From NCBI GenBank assembly GCA_028554645.1, contig JAQOOI010000079.1, positions 1,240,001 to 1,304,000 on the forward strand: DNA of 64,000 nt. The letters run 5' to 3'. Of the stretch, positions 35,670-48,024 are shown piece after piece (position 1 is the stretch's first letter; every line of letters starts with the position of its first letter). Origin of the DNA: Omphalotus guepiniiformis (Eukaryota > Basidiomycota > Agaricomycetes > Agaricales > Omphalotaceae). The notes under the pieces were generated by a model, which was given only the letters and a program-made list of their open reading frames with translations, was not told the DNA's origin and made no database searches. The position numbers were made by a program, and so were the translations under genes.

Positions 35670-36446
35670 TCACCGCAACCCACGAAGCTGCAATGGTTTG
35701 GGGATAGCTTTAAGCATATCAAACCGCGTCTTTGCTATCGTGAAGACCTCGAGACATGAGAAGACTAAGTAGAGAGCCAGCTGGGGCGGCACCAAGTCAG
35801 CATACAATGGAATACTTCTCAAGGGGACGGCTTACCATAACCACGTTGTCAAGGAGTTGATCAGAGCTAGGATATCTGGAGTCATCAATGGTTGTCGGTA
35901 AGTTCTCTTCCAAAAGATGTAATCTGACAACTTTGACGATCTCAACGATGCTGAGAAATATCCAGTATGCGGCAAGCATCTGATGGTCACTATCAGTTCA
36001 GCTTGCGACACAACACCCGGAATGATATTACTCACACTTGATATGGTACGCGTTCGCCCACTTCTTTCTCTCCAAATGGCGAACAACGCGAAGGAGAGTG
36101 CTACAGATGTTATCGGAAGAAGTCCGACTCCCAGATCCTGAGCTGTTAACCGGGCGAGTTCCAAGATAGTCATGGCGAATGCTGCTACGACGAGGATGAA
36201 ATAGACAGTATGAAGCCATCGAGGATAAGGAAGTCGCGTTGCTCCGATTTCATTCAACTTTAACATAGGGCGACTTATGAGCACCAGGAAAGCCGCAACG
36301 AAACAAAAGGAAGGCAGTGGCACAATTGCGACGTCAAGCTCGCAAGTTGAAGGTGAACCCTATGGAATTGAAAAGAGTTAGTTGTGTCAAGACCATGCAC
36401 GAAAAAAACCTACAGGCAACGAAAATCTGTTCGAACAGAGGGACAT
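35670..36446 (-). CDS. Five-span membrane protein of unknown function
   Basis: Predicted 203-aa protein from four exons (36446-36414, 36359-36036, 35979-35836 and 35780-35670). The first exon gives MSLCSNRFSLP, chosen because it is the only frame that joins in phase to GSPSTCELDVAIVPLPSF. Spans: LPSFCFVAAFLVLIS, YFILVVAAFAMTILELA, VGLLPITSVALSFALFAIW, LAAYWIFLSIVEIVKVV and MLALYLVFSCLEVFTIAK. Charged loops contain WRERSGRTRT and DDSRYPSSDQLLDNVVM. I recall similar unnamed Agaricomycete proteins (CELDVAI..PLP, W-ER-GR, YPSSDQ.LDN) but know no activity. Larger open frames across the first intron on the minus strand are shadows. Confidence 0.75.
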
Positions 36447-36703
36447 AGTGGCTGCTCGAGAACAAGGTTGAAGTAAACGAGACTAATAAGCAAGATCGAG
36501 AAATCCGAGTCCATGGTATGCGCACAACATCTCGGGCTGTGCGGGCACTGTTGTTGAAAAGTTGAACAAATGATGGGCCCCTGTTTAGGCAAAGATATGT
36601 AGAAAGAGAATATACAAACACTATTGAATAGTACAAACCGATTAAGTACGAAAGAGACAAAGATCTGTGATGGAAAAAGTAAAAAGTCCAAAGCCTATAT
36701 CCT

Positions 36704-37415
36704 CTAAGAGCTACCCGTGTCCATATCTACACTTTGCCCCGGATCAAGCCAACTTTCCTCAACAGTCGCCTTCACCCTTCTGACATACTCTTTCATGTTT
36801 TCCCGATATAACTGCGCTGCCTCCGCATTGGCAGGACTATTCGGATTAGGATCGTGCAAGAGACTTTGAATTGAGGTCAAGATAGCGGCAACGTCGTACG
36901 TGGGTGACCAGCGGTTCTGTAGAATGTCGAGACATAGTTCGCCATTGGCATAGACGTTGGGATGAAACATTCGTGATAAGAACTTGACGGTCGGTGGTTT
37001 ATTCGGATAGGACTCGTCAAATGTCAGTACGAGCTTGAAGGTGCCGTCCTCGAACGGTGTGTCCGCTAAAAAGTTACAGAAAGATGAGTAAAAAAAACCG
37101 GAAGTACATGGTTAACGGGATACGGACCTGGGCCGAATATTACTGCATTCCACACCATGATATTATCCGGACATGGGCTGCCAGAGATGCCGCCTGGAGG
37201 ATCGGAAGAAAGTCTCTTGAAGTCTCGGATGAGGCGTCGCCTGCAAGTAGTAGACTGCGGTATACCTCAAATATTAGCTGCATTCAGATTCGTTGAATTG
37301 TATCAATGCGTACCATGGTGGATGATGAGAGAAAGAGAACAACAACTGCAGAGCCTCGCGGTTTGTGGCACTAAGATACTTGTGTTGACTTGTTTACACC
37401 TCACCGCTTGGACAT
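36704..37415 (-). CDS. RAD6: Ubiquitin-conjugating enzyme E2 RAD6/UBC2
   Basis: E2 enzyme of 161 aa; exons 37415-37405, 37240-37128 and 37065-36704. Core motifs are [59 protein letters not shown] with the catalytic cysteine, and [10 protein letters not shown] short acidic tail ([13 protein letters not shown]) follows, as in many fungi. RAD6 with Rad18 ubiquitylates PCNA in DNA-damage tolerance, and with Bre1 monoubiquitylates histone H2B. The first exon (ATGTCCAAGCG, then a 164-bp intron with GTGAGG donor) is my best choice; it is longer than neighbours' introns, so the N-terminal four residues are the least certain part. Confidence 0.93.
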
Positions 37416-37642
37416 AGCCAGTCGCCTCAATGTGGCGTCTAATGGTACTCTCCCGGGCGACTATATTTCTTTAAATTCTATCGCAAGGCGCGGTAATCAA
37501 GCGCCAGGCAAAAGTAAGAAGCAAGCCTTGGAAGACAGGCGCTTAAGTATTCCATTACATAGATATATACTGTAGTGAGAGTAAGCTAAGGCGGCTAGGC
37601 TACTTAAGAAAAGATGACACAAATACACGAGTACCTACAGCT

Positions 37643-38776
37643 CTATAAAGGAAGCAAGTGAGGGAGAGAGTCCACGCAAAGTCTACTATCTACGAAGTCA
37701 AAGGGGGAATCAAGTTGTCCATCCGGGCGAACGACAAAGTATCCACGTTGTCGACATGTTATTAACGCCTCCTTCGTGAATGGGAGTACGTCTTCCACCT
37801 GAACTTCATGGACTTCATCGATGAGAGGCCCAGCTAGAAATTGTAATGTAATCTTGTCCGATTCTCCATGTTCCCATTTCTAAAATGTCAAGGTGAGTGG
37901 ACTCCTAGAGACACACAAGGAATGTAGGTACCATCACACGAGCCGGAGCATATATTCGATCGAGGGAGACGCCGTTCATGGTTCTGGGACTGTTAACTCG
38001 ACTGTAAATGTTCGACTAGAGCATGACACCGGGGCATTGACAAGAGCGAGCGGATACGAATAGGAAGATACACTCACAATCATCTGCTTTCGTATCCTGC
38101 ATTCTTCAGGCTTGACATGAGGCAGCTGGAGTCGCATAGGCCATATCTCCCATAAAAATGGTAGATATCGTGATACATATTCCCGTCCGGTCGTAAGGCA
38201 CGTCGCGCGAGCCACGTACGCGCTTGCGAAAGTACCTAACTTCAGAGAATGTGAGTGAGAATTGACCTAAGGGCATGAAATAACTTGCATATCCTCGGGC
38301 AGCCCCTCGCTCGACAACAATTCCATGCTGCCAATCGGTCCAGTCATTGAGAGATTCTTGGAAATGGCGCACCATCACTCTATCTCCGATCTAGATCATA
38401 AGATCGTCAGCTCAGGAAAAGAACCTCAAACGATGTGAAGAGGTACCTTGTATTCCATACTATTGTCATCATCCAGGTTTCTTGCTCTTATGCCCGGTGG
38501 CGGTAAAGTCCTGGAAGGAAAGTTGGAAGCAGGTGTGAAGAGGTCCAATCCCTGCGGGCAGCGCGCGGAATTTCTACGAGGAACTGGACTCTGTAGAGAG
38601 CTAGAACGCCTCATAGAAGTATGTTCGTGGCCAAACGTAGAGACGTTCGGAGGCATCAGTTCCTCTGGCTCCTCTACTTTGCAGGTTGAGTATACCGTCA
38701 CAGTTTTAAACACTTTCCGCTGATCATGAACTCGAGAACGTGAGCTTTGAGATGTTTTAGACTGGGTGGTGGGCAT
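37643..38776 (-). CDS. Unknown 304-aa protein, possible SH3/Tudor-like fold
   Basis: Five exons (38776-38447, 38390-38285, 38235-38078, 38015-37932 and 37879-37643) keep one frame. The N-terminal third is basic and Ser/Pro-rich (RSSSLQSPVPRRNSARCP). The middle reads IGDRVMVRHFQESLNDWTDW, HGIVVERGAARGYAS, then REYVSRYLPFLWEIWP. An I-G-D-R-V-x-V strand, W-x-x-G-I-V and a later Y-LPFLWEI are reminiscent of small beta-barrel Tudor/SH3-like regions, but this is only an impression. The C-terminus has EVHEVQVEDVLPFTKEALIT and RGYFVVRPDG. The donor of the second intron (GTTATT) is unusual; I chose it because it alone preserves the frame. Function unknown. Confidence 0.65.
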
Positions 38777-39778
38777 AGTAGCTGATACGAGGTTTGATGA
38801 AGGAAGACAAGTGGCGTTTCATGTTTCCCGAGCTAAAGGGGTTTTATTAAGTGCTTGCTGTTGAGATGCCTGGGTCTGAAATTCCTTTGCCACCTTGCAA
38901 CCATTATGAGAAACAAACAAAGATTTGTCGTGTGGATGCTATAGGTGGATTTTGAGTAACATATGCGGCTACGTGCTTTGTCGGAGTGTAAAGTACAAGC
39001 CTACAAAAGAAAGCAAGAAATTTGCTTGAGAATTTCGCTCTCCGACAGATTCCGATACAAACGTAGCAGTCCTCACCTGAACAGCGCTAGCCATTTCAGC
39101 GTTTCGTGAGGACCCACAACGCGCCCACGCAAATTTGATGACCCGTTCGATTGTCCCGCAACAGGTCTGCTAGTGTGCCACTTTCGCGTAGAAAAGCATT
39201 ATTCAGAGATAATGACACTTCCCTGAGGACCATGCAACCGAGGATCGTCGTGATGTATAACAAGACGGTCGGCAAGGGAAAGGAGGGAATTGGGTGCCAC
39301 CAGCCAAACGGCATTACTATCAGAGGATTTGAGAGTCCGGAATCGATCTGACTAAAGGATATAGGATCTCCGAGATGTATTTTGTGGTGTGGAATATGCT
39401 CCTGTTTGAGTGTGACAGCGATATCATGATTGAAGAGTCTTCGACTTATTTACTGTCTGAAGGGTGACGCTCATCATGATTCACCGACAGAGGCGGAGAT
39501 GAGAAAGCAACAAGAAAAGGGATGCCAGACAAGGCAGATATTGTAAATACCTTCTCAACCTCAGTAAACCGTTTCCAGGAGTTTTCACTGGATTGGCGAG
39601 CGTGGAAGTCCGAGTCGGAGTGGCGCAAGGTTGAATTGTCGCGGTCACCTGACCAGCTCGATCTCACGTGACTGCCACGAGGAAAACGCGCGCCCACAAA
39701 CTGGGGTTTGGTTGAACTTGCAAGCTCTGTCGACAGTCATCATCGCAAGAACAAGGCGTTAGGCCTTCACCTTCCTTT
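38777..39778. other. Intergenic, divergent promoter region
   Basis: Lies between the minus-strand unknown gene and CDC5. Minus-strand open frames at 39096-39314 (72 codons, hydrophobic) and about 39446-39697 (no ATG) have no recognisable motifs, and I do not call them genes. Confidence 0.5.
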
Positions 39779-42676
39779 ATGTCCGCAAGAATCTATCCAG
39801 CACAGGTATACAGGCCTTCAGCTCCTCAAGCTAGGCGTCTTCCTCTTTCAGACGCCGTCAACCAGAATCAACCTCAAATTCAACAAGCAACACCTCAGAA
39901 ACCTCAAGAGAAACAGAAACAGCCGGCTTCGCCTCCTTTACCACGACAGAACACCAAGACTGCACCACCTTCGCCTCCGAAGGTTATCTGTGACAACAGT
40001 GGCAAACTCCAGTTCCATAGGGTCGGATTTTTGGGCGAGGTGCGAGATAGCACTTCCGAGAGATAGCTAAGCTAATGTCTACGCAAGGGAGGATTTGCCA
40101 GGGTGTATGAGGTTAAGGACAGACACGGCACAAGAACAGCGTGCAAGGTTGTTACGAAAACATCACTCAAGACCAAGAAAGCGAAAACAAAGGTGGCGTG
40201 AGCAGCGGTATTATTCGTACACCCACTAACTTCGTTTCTGCAGTTATACGCCGAGATAAAGATCCATAGGTCCCTAGAGCATCCTAACATCGTCGGTTTC
40301 CAAGAATGTTTTGAAGATGAGGAGAACGTTTATATGACCTTGGAGCTGTGTCCTAGCGGCTCCCTCATGGATATGCTGCGCAGGCGAAGGCGGTTTACCG
40401 AGCCAGAAGCACGATACTTCTGTGTGCAACTCATCGGCGCTTGCCACTACATGCATACTCATCAGGTCATCCACCGTGACCTGAAATTGGGAAACATCTT
40501 CCTGGATATCAATATGAATATCAAAGTCGGAGACTTTGGTCTCGCTGCCTTGATCGAAAACCCCGGAGAGAGAAAGAAGACGATATGTGGGACTCCGAAT
40601 TATATTGCACCAGAAGTTCTCTTCGACACCGCTAACGGTCATAGTTTCGAAGTCGACACCTGGTCCATAGGTGTGATTCTATATACCCTCGTTGTTGGCC
40701 GGCCACCATTCCAGACCAAAGAAGTAAAAGCTATATACAAGTAATGAAGCCCCGCATGTGTTAGTTCATCGCTAACCTCTTGTCTCTTGCAGGCGTATTC
40801 GTGACAACGATTACGAGTTCCCCACCGACCGCGCTATCTCTTCCGCTGTCCGAGAACTCATTCAGTCTATCCTCGCACCTGATCCACAGATGCGCCCCAC
40901 CCTACATGAAATTGTCGACGATGATTTCTTCACCCGAGGCACCTTCCCGCCTTATATACCCAAGTCAGCCCAGGACTTGCCTCCAGATTTCCGTAGTATT
41001 ACCCGCCTGGCCAGTCAGAACAATCTTAAACGCGTTCGCAGGGCAGCACTCCTCGATGAAGATCAAGTGACTAGCATTGCGGTACCTCGTCCATCTGCGG
41101 CCGGGGCCTCTGTCGAAGATGTTAGCATGGCCGACGTGCCTGGCAAAAGCGTCACATCGAGCATTGCTCAGCAAGAGAAGGAATTCCAGAAGGCCGTTCA
41201 GCCTGGCTCGCCGATCTCTGCGCTGCTCAACTCGGCCAAGCGCCCACTGTTGATGAGCACTGGCCCTGGCAATACTGGTGCTGGTGGTACCAAAGCGTCC
41301 CCATTGTTTAGGAAATTGCAAGCGGCATCCACAGCAACCTCGACCGTGCCCTCTCCTCTAGGAGCTAGTTCGGGAGCGGCAGCCCGTACGGTAAGCGCAA
41401 AGGCAGGCGCACGAGGACTGCAACATATTGCGGAAGAGGAGGTTAAGGATGAACGATGGGAAAAGGAGATGTTGAGTAGGAAGAAAGAGCTCGAGGCACA
41501 GAAGGCTAGAATCGTCGCCCAGATGGTTCCTGTAAGAGAGGAAGAGCGAGAAGAAGCAGGAGCGCCCGATCTTGGTGTCAAGCACAATATCCCTCCTATC
41601 ACGAAGGAAGTCAAGAGGACGAGCGTCAAGGAGAATAGGCAGCCAGGTGAGACCATCTATTACAGAGATTCATTCTTGCTGACATTGCGTGTAGCTCCTG
41701 CAGACGAGCCCAAGCTTAAGTTGAACGGCTTTGACGCCGCTGCCCATGTGCTCTCGATTGCGTTCGATGCTAAAGCTGCAGGGAAAGTGTTCAGGGATCC
41801 GCGACAAGACGGGCACCTGCCCCTGCCGGATGAGAAGGTGTTTATCGTCTCTTGGATTGACTACTGCAACAAGTACGGGATGGGATATGCCTTGACGGAC
41901 GGCACTGTCGGGGTACATTTCAATGACAGTACGACCCTGGTATTGAGCGCCGACAAGCAGTATGTCTCATCATTCATTGAACCATGGCAGTGATTTGTTA
42001 ACTTGGAATCTTAAGGCACTTTGATTATATCTCCTCGCGTCGTAGCGGATCGATTTACGTCCGTAAATCGCACACAGTCGACGACTATCCAGATGACCTC
42101 AAGGTGAAGGTTTACTTGTTGAAACACTTTGAAGGATATATTATGGACAGACTGTGGGGCAAATACGATTACACGTTTGAGGACACGGACAAGAAGAAGG
42201 GTATGTGCTGGGTGCAGAAATACCTTCGGATGAAGCATGTCATTGTTTTCAAGTTGAGTCACGACGTCCTACAAGTAAGTTCTACTTTTCTTCCCGAATG
42301 AAGCAGGGCCTTGATCGCCATTTAGTTCAACTTCTACGACCATTCAAAGATCATTCTATCTTCACATGGACTAATGATTACCCACATCGACAAAGAGTAC
42401 AAGATGACGAGATGGACGCTTTCGGATGTGATGAAATATTCTTTGAGGGCTGCGACGGATACCTCTAGCCTTGATCCGGAGGAGGTCAAATTCAATCAGC
42501 GCTTGGTGGACAAGCTGAATTACTGCAAGGAAGTTCTTGTTAGCATCCACAAGGCTAGTAAAGAGGGACACGGTGTTGGAGAGGATACGGGTACTTCCGC
42601 TGGCCCCAGTCGTGGTGTAGGATCAGGTGCTGGATTGGGCTTGAGTACGAGGACGTCGAAGGCGTCATTGCGATGA
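39779..42676 (+). CDS. CDC5: Polo-like kinase CDC5/Plo1
   Basis: Predicted 863-aa mitotic Ser/Thr kinase; exons 39779-40039, 40088-40192, 40244-40740, 40793-41646, 41695-41959, 42016-42274 and 42326-42676. A Pro/Gln-rich N-terminus precedes the kinase domain: glycine loop [13 protein letters not shown] lysine in TACKVV, catalytic loop [12 protein letters not shown], and activation segment [14 protein letters not shown] with the regulatory threonine. A long linker (about residues 360-620) includes a charged helix. Polo boxes follow, with [20 protein letters not shown] in the first and [20 protein letters not shown] in the second. Polo kinases drive mitotic entry, spindle function, mitotic exit and cytokinesis. 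The C-terminal tail is Gly/Ser-rich. No oddities. Confidence 0.97.
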
Positions 42677-43086
42677 TGACCCCTTTTCCCACCTGTTCCT
42701 CGTCGTCGTCAGGATGGCGTTGTATGTTCTTGGTTGGCATCCATGGTTGACGAACAATGCTAGGTTGTTGAGTCAATTGGACTATGAACAAGATAATCTT
42801 ATTCCTTACTTTGATTCGACTTTCACCCCATATTCTGCATCATTTTTTCATTCGTGCTCTTCCTGAATCCCCAAGCACTGACCTCTAAGTAAAACACATT
42901 TCAAGCTTGCATCTTTTGTACTTTTTTCATAATCATATTGCATAATCACGAATCATTATTACCCGTTTAGGAACTCGTCTTTTGTGAGAGCTTTTTGACC
43001 GCAGTACAGTACGTGTCAAACGCCCGCAGTGCACGATGTCGATCATTGATTCATACTGTTCACTCTAAACTGGCCACTACACCTTT
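42677..43086. other. Intergenic, no gene seen
   Basis: 3' region of CDC5 and promoter of the NIPA gene. T/A-rich around 42840-42970. Nothing else seen. Confidence 0.5.
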
Positions 43087-44704
43087 ATGACAATGGACGA
43101 AAAATGGATTGGCCTAGCGCTGGCTATTTCGGGATCAATGGCAATCGGGATGAGCGCTATTATCATGAAAAAGGCAAGTAAAGACACTCGCATTGCTGAA
43201 ACGCTGGTAGTCTGTAACTGTAAAGCAGGCGACTCATGAAAGAATTGATAGGGACTGAATGCATCTTCAAACCGAACGTATGACGGAGAATCAGCATCGG
43301 ACAAATTGGCGTATTTGCGAAATCCTATCTGGTGGGCGGGGATGTCGACTCGTACGTTCGTTTTCGCTCGCTGAAAGCGTTGTTTTGCTCAAGATGTAAT
43401 TTTCTGTCTTTGTTTCAGAAATCCTTGGAGAAAGTAATAGGTTTTCCTGACCTGTCCGCTGGCAAGATAGATGTTGATGACTTCTTTTCATCCACACAGT
43501 CGCCAATTTCGCTGCCTACACGTTTGCTCCTCCACTCCTTGTGACACCGTTAGGCGCTTTGAGTGTCTTAGTCGGGTGTGTTCAGGCCATTTGCCAGCTA
43601 GCTGATTCCTAGACTCAACTAATTCATTGGTGCTATCGCAGCTTCGTTCTTACTGAACGAAGTGCTGGGTCATCTCGGCAGAGTGGGCTGTACGCTATCG
43701 CTCATAGGGTCTCTGATAATTGTCCTGCATGCACCAGAAGACACCCCAGTCGAAACGGTTGATGAGTTGCTTGAGTTTGCGGCTCAGCCTGGTTCGTCGT
43801 TAATTCCTTTGCCTGCAATGCTCCATCTATAACTTTATTCCTGGTTTCCTGTTGTACGTCCTCGCTGTCGTGGTTTTTACCGTGGTAATGGTCTACACTG
43901 CCGTCCCGCGCTTTGGTCGTTCGAATCCGCTTGTCTACATATCAATCTGCTCCGTTGTAGGATCCATATCCGTCATGGCAATCAAGGCTTTCGGTGTCGC
44001 CGTCAGACTGACGTTTGAAGGGAAAAACCAATTTGTACGCCCGAGCACGTATGTCTTTGGAGTCGTGGCTACGTTTGGTATCCTTGTCCAGATGAACTAT
44101 TACAACAAAGCTTTGGACACGTTCTTTGTCAATATGTGGGTTTCTTGATACGACTGACGGTTCTATATGCTTGACTGATTGGGTACTTTGGGACAGTGTC
44201 AACACCATGTACTATGTTGGCTTCTCTACAGCCACCATTGTTGCTTCCCTCATCTTGTTTCAAGGTTTCAACACGACAGATGCAACGAATACGATCTCTC
44301 TTCTCTGCGGTTTCATTGTCACCTTCCTTGGGGTGTACATCCTCAATCTCTCGCGAGCGTCCGTCGACCATTCAGAGAATCGCATACCGGGTGAAGGTGG
44401 ATTAGCGAATTCCTCTCTGAATCTTCTCGACAGAATGTCACTGGACGGCTGGCATGACCAAAACGCCAGCCGAAGAAATCCTCTATCGCGACCTCGTACG
44501 CAGAATACAACGCTGTTTGATGCTGATCAGACAGCCGAACATATTCCGTTGCGGCAGGTGGTTGAGGATGAGGAGTGTGAATTGGAGGAAGAGGTAGAAG
44601 ACAGGCCACGTTTGCATTCTGAGCGAATGAATCGTACGCGTTCTCTGGACTCGACACCGCGACAGTCGCAGGTTGACGTGCGGCCATTATCCAGACAAGT
44701 GTAG
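43087..44704 (+). CDS. NIPA-family magnesium transporter with anomalous introns
   Basis: Multi-span Mg2+ transporter. The homology-guided model has exons 43087-43173, 43252-43351, 43419-43433, 43500-43575, 43631-43791, 43844-44135 and 44197-44704, giving 412 aa in one frame. Motifs: ALAISGSMAIGMSAIIMKKG, LGEIANFAAYTFAPPLLVTP, LGALSVLVG, LNEVLGHLGRVGC, LIIVLHAPED, RSNPLVYISICSVVGSISV, MNYYNKALDTF and VASLILFQGFNTTDATNTIS. A hydrophilic, acidic tail follows the last span. The first intron is GC-AG (AAG|GCAAGT). The third exon is 15 nt. The next two junctions lack AG where homology places them (43630 and 43843); for the first a nearby AG (43641) would delete three residues in frame, for the second none exists. 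The gene may be impaired. Confidence 0.85.
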
Positions 44705-44847
44705 TGTATTTAATCATACGATGTATCACTTCTCTTGTGTTATTCTGCTCATATAGTAATTATGGACTAAGTGTTGATTGATAGATATCCATTAGATACA
44801 GATACTTGGTATATATACGTTATACATTGACTTTATCCGTCTACCAA

Positions 44848-45265
44848 TTAGTTGAATTTATTTGCTTCCTGCTGGGCTTCGCCTTTCTCATGCTTGGCAT
44901 TGCCTAGAAAGGCTGCAAATGAGAGGTATTCTTACCCGAGGAAATTGTTGCTTACCCTCCAACTGCTGGGACTTGTCGCCAGTGACTGCACCAACAACGG
45001 CATCCTTCTTCCCTGTGAGGCGATCTGCAGCACCTTCGACATAGCCCTGAGCCTGAGCAGCATTGTACTCTGCTTCACCCGCAGCGTGCTCTTCTTTGCC
45101 AGATTTGGTCCAGGTTTCAGCACCAGTGAGGTTGCCAACGGTTTCAACTAGAGTGCCCTTTACAGAGTGGTATTGACCGGTGGTTTTGCTAACCAAAACG
45201 CGTCAGGACATTCTACAACCGAAGAAACGGAAGCAACTCTACCTGGGCTCAGAGTTGGAAGACAT
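44848..45265 (-). CDS. CsbD-like stress protein
   Basis: Small hydrophilic 103-aa protein; exons 45265-45243, 44956-45188 and 44903-44848. It starts [20 protein letters not shown] and contains [16 protein letters not shown], an alanine/glutamate-rich helix ([20 protein letters not shown]), [20 protein letters not shown] and a tail [16 protein letters not shown]. This is the CsbD-like fold shared with bacterial stress proteins and with fungal Hmp1, described as a mismatch/cruciform DNA-binding protein. CsbD proteins are usually induced by general stress; DNA binding here is inference from the family only. The convergent NIPA gene ends 143 bp away. Confidence 0.88.
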
Positions 45266-46787
45266 GATCGATTCAAAAATAGGTTTAGATAGCAGATAAG
45301 TTTAGGAGTAGTTTGTCGAGTTGATTATTGAGTTGCTTAGACCAGCTGAGACTTGTCTCTTAAATACTTTTTACATTCTTCAATAGCGTCATTACATCGT
45401 CATGAATATTGAGTGGCAGGCTCCTAACTATGACGATCATTCAGACTTTCAATACTCAGTTATGACGTATGTGCTTCAATCGGCGCGTCAAGGTCACGAT
45501 ATAGTCACGTTCTGGGGATTGTGGGAATGTGGCAGCAGGACAGAATGTCACGTAACATTATTTGTCCTTCCATCCTTAGCCTACAACTCTCGAATATATT
45601 GCCCTGTCATTGCCAAATCTCCTGGTCAAGAACGCTGGCTGTCCACATCTGCCGTAAAGCACGCTGTTCGTGCCCATCCACTATGTAACGGTTACGAGGA
45701 TGTTCAAATTGACAATGACATCGAGGACTCGGAACTCGCAGTCGAAGACGCAAGAGCTCTTGAAAATGTCGAATTACGCTCCGCGTGTGGTGAAGAACTT
45801 TCGAAGCTTGCTGACGCCGAATCCGTTCTCTGACCGCAAGAGTGACGACAAAGACATGGGATATGGTTGAAGTTTAGGAGACTGCTAGAGCCAGTTATGC
45901 TCCCTCCTGATGTGGGAGAGGCTTCAGCAGTTGCGGTGCCGAGATTCTCGGATTCGATGACATTGGCGAGCGGGTATGACGCTTGTCGCGCTTGAAAGCT
46001 TCGTCCACAGTACAATTCATCAATAACTTTCTTTGCATGCCCGTTCCATTGCCAGTCAACCCACTATCCAATATGTTTCATCCGCTGACTGTATGGTCGC
46101 CTCAGGGAGGTGAGTTGTTTTCCTCCAACAATTCGAATGACTTACCGCTGATATATGTGCTTTACGCAGCGTGTTTGTTGCGTTACTAGCATAAATGTTG
46201 ATACTAGTTCCCATCACCTTGCAAAACCTGTTGGAAAGGCTGAACCCCGAGTGCAGATCGTCACTAATCACACATTGTCGAGGTCGTTCTCCTTCTAAAG
46301 CGACTCTTGGTAGCAATGAGGTTGTAGTCGAGTCTGAAACACTGATGCCACTTTGAAACATTAATGCTCTCTATTTGTGGAAGCAGATTTTACTGCACCA
46401 AGAGTGTTCAGTAGCCTGCGTTTGTTCGTCACGACCTCTTGCTGATCCCGCATCGCGAGAGTTCTGCAAACGGCGACTGCATCTTGAGTCGACTTTTGAC
46501 CAGCTCGGAGGAAGGTAGCCAGACTTTGCAAGTCCACATATGTTACGTGATATCCTAACGAAGCTAATATATCTCCTCGCGTCTTCTGTATGTTGAAGTA
46601 TATCAAATATATTCGTGAAGTTCAGCTTGATATGGTTGAAAATAGAAGAACAACTAAAGGGGTAAACAGTCCTTATTTGTAGTAGTTGAACACGTGGCGC
46701 CGAGATTCACTTCTTGGCCTGGCTTGGACACGTCCCTTGTCATACACTTCACGTTCCCTCTTCTTTACCCACCACCAATCTTTCTTA
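45266..46787. other. Intergenic; one doubtful ORF
   Basis: About 1.5 kb. An intronless 143-codon ATG frame at 45402-45833 (plus strand), starting MNIEWQAPNYDDHSDF and rich in acidic residues near its end (DNDIEDSELAVEDARALENVE), has no family motifs; I give it about 20% chance of being a gene. Minus-strand frames at 46056-46606 lack ATG starts or motifs. Confidence 0.4.
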
Positions 46788-47666
46788 ATGGCTCGTACAA
46801 AAAAACTTGAGAATGGTCGTTCTGCTCGTACACCAAGCCCAGCAGCCGACCTATCAACTCCCTCATCTCCCGACAGACCAAATGGTCCCCTCAGCATCGT
46901 CATTCCTCTTGAAGACCGTGAAACAATCAAGGTCAACAACGCCAACGTTACAGAACTAAAAAATGCCTGCGATGATGCTTTGAAACGCGTAAGTCTATTC
47001 ATTTCGTTCGCTTGAATGCAAAGATGGCTCATGACAAGGGTGTTTGACAGTTTCTATCACGGCCAGAACTTTTCAAACAGATATACCTGCATACGGATGT
47101 ACGGCTAGCATTGGGATGGGCTAGCGTTTTTGTCGCAGCAGGCACTGCGTTTTATGGGTACAAGGTCGAATTTGAAAAGTCCAAGCCGGTCGTGTGGGTT
47201 GGTTTGATAACGTGCGTTGTAGCTCTAAACCGAAACCTGGCCAATGTCTCACTGATTGCGTGTGGCAGATATATCGTCTTGACGCTCATACAGACGCTCT
47301 ATGCATACTTTATCGAGGGCGAGATAGTCTACGTTGGCAAGCGGAAAACCTTCTCGAGAAGGGTAAGCAAACCCCTGCGTCCTGTCGTGTGAATTCCAAT
47401 TGACGTTTTTCTAGATTGTGTCTGAGAGAATAACGCTCTCGTCACGCACTGAACCAGTGAAAGGTGCTAAACCCCCTGCCTTCGCTGTCTCTGTATCCTA
47501 TGTCCGCTCAGCGAGCAGCGGAAAGACACTCCTGGCAAAGGGAAGGACACACGGCGTTAGAGAGTACAACGCTTTCTTTGACGAGCAGGGTACAATGGAT
47601 CAACAAGGGTTTGAGAGGTGGGTTGGCGAGCTGGTGGAGCAGGCTATGGAAGGGAAGCAATCATGA
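46788..47666 (+). CDS. SPC2: Signal peptidase complex subunit 2 (SPC2/SPC25)
   Basis: Predicted 235-aa ER membrane protein; exons 46788-46988, 47051-47211, 47269-47362 and 47415-47666. A variable Pro/Ser N-terminus leads to ETIKVNNANVTELKNACDDA, then FLSRPELFKQIYLHTDVRL. Two spans (LGWASVFVAAGTAFYGY, and VVWVGLITYIVLTLIQTLYAY) form the hairpin typical of SPC2. They are followed by EGEIVYVGKRKTFSRRIVSERITLSSRTEP and a cytosolic domain ending AMEGKQS. SPC2 is a non-catalytic subunit that links signal peptidase to the translocon. All introns are GT-AG. Confidence 0.93.
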
Positions 47667-48024
47667 AGATGAGCTTTCTATCACTGAATGGGTGTTGACA
47701 TTGTGGGTTGGGTCTGCTGCTTTACCTTGCTTTTGGTATCAGGTTGATGACTTTTATTCTACTGCATTGATGGGGACTTTCTGGGTGCTTCCAAGTCTCG
47801 ATATACATATTCTTCTTTCCTTCTCTCTCATCCTTGTTGATACCACCCCTCGGTGCGCTTACAATCTTCTGTTTCTTCTCGAGCATTTCCAAGGGATGAG
47901 CTGTACGACCAGATCTATTTTGTGTTACCTGGCATTCTATATCTATTTGTACGTACGAGAAAACATCAAAAATTGCAAATTTGCGTGAGTCGATTGCGCC
48001 ATCAAATTCCAATTTCTCCTAAGT
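47667..48024. other. Intergenic, no gene seen
   Basis: 3' region of SPC2 and promoter of the amidase. T/C-rich, with no features beyond that. Confidence 0.5.

Noticed and set aside
36334..36691. Larger minus-strand hydrophobic frames before the five-span membrane protein
   Set aside because: They cannot be joined in phase to the second exon; only the short MSLCSNRFSLP exon can, so they are shadows and 5' flank.
39446..39697. Minus-strand open frame upstream of CDC5
   Set aside because: It has no ATG start (first codon GTG), no motif and no joinable exon; it lies in the CDC5 promoter region.
45402..45833. 143-codon intronless ORF in the CsbD-SPC2 gap
   Set aside because: It has an ATG but no family motif and no promoter I can see; kept only as a doubtful mention in the gap entry.
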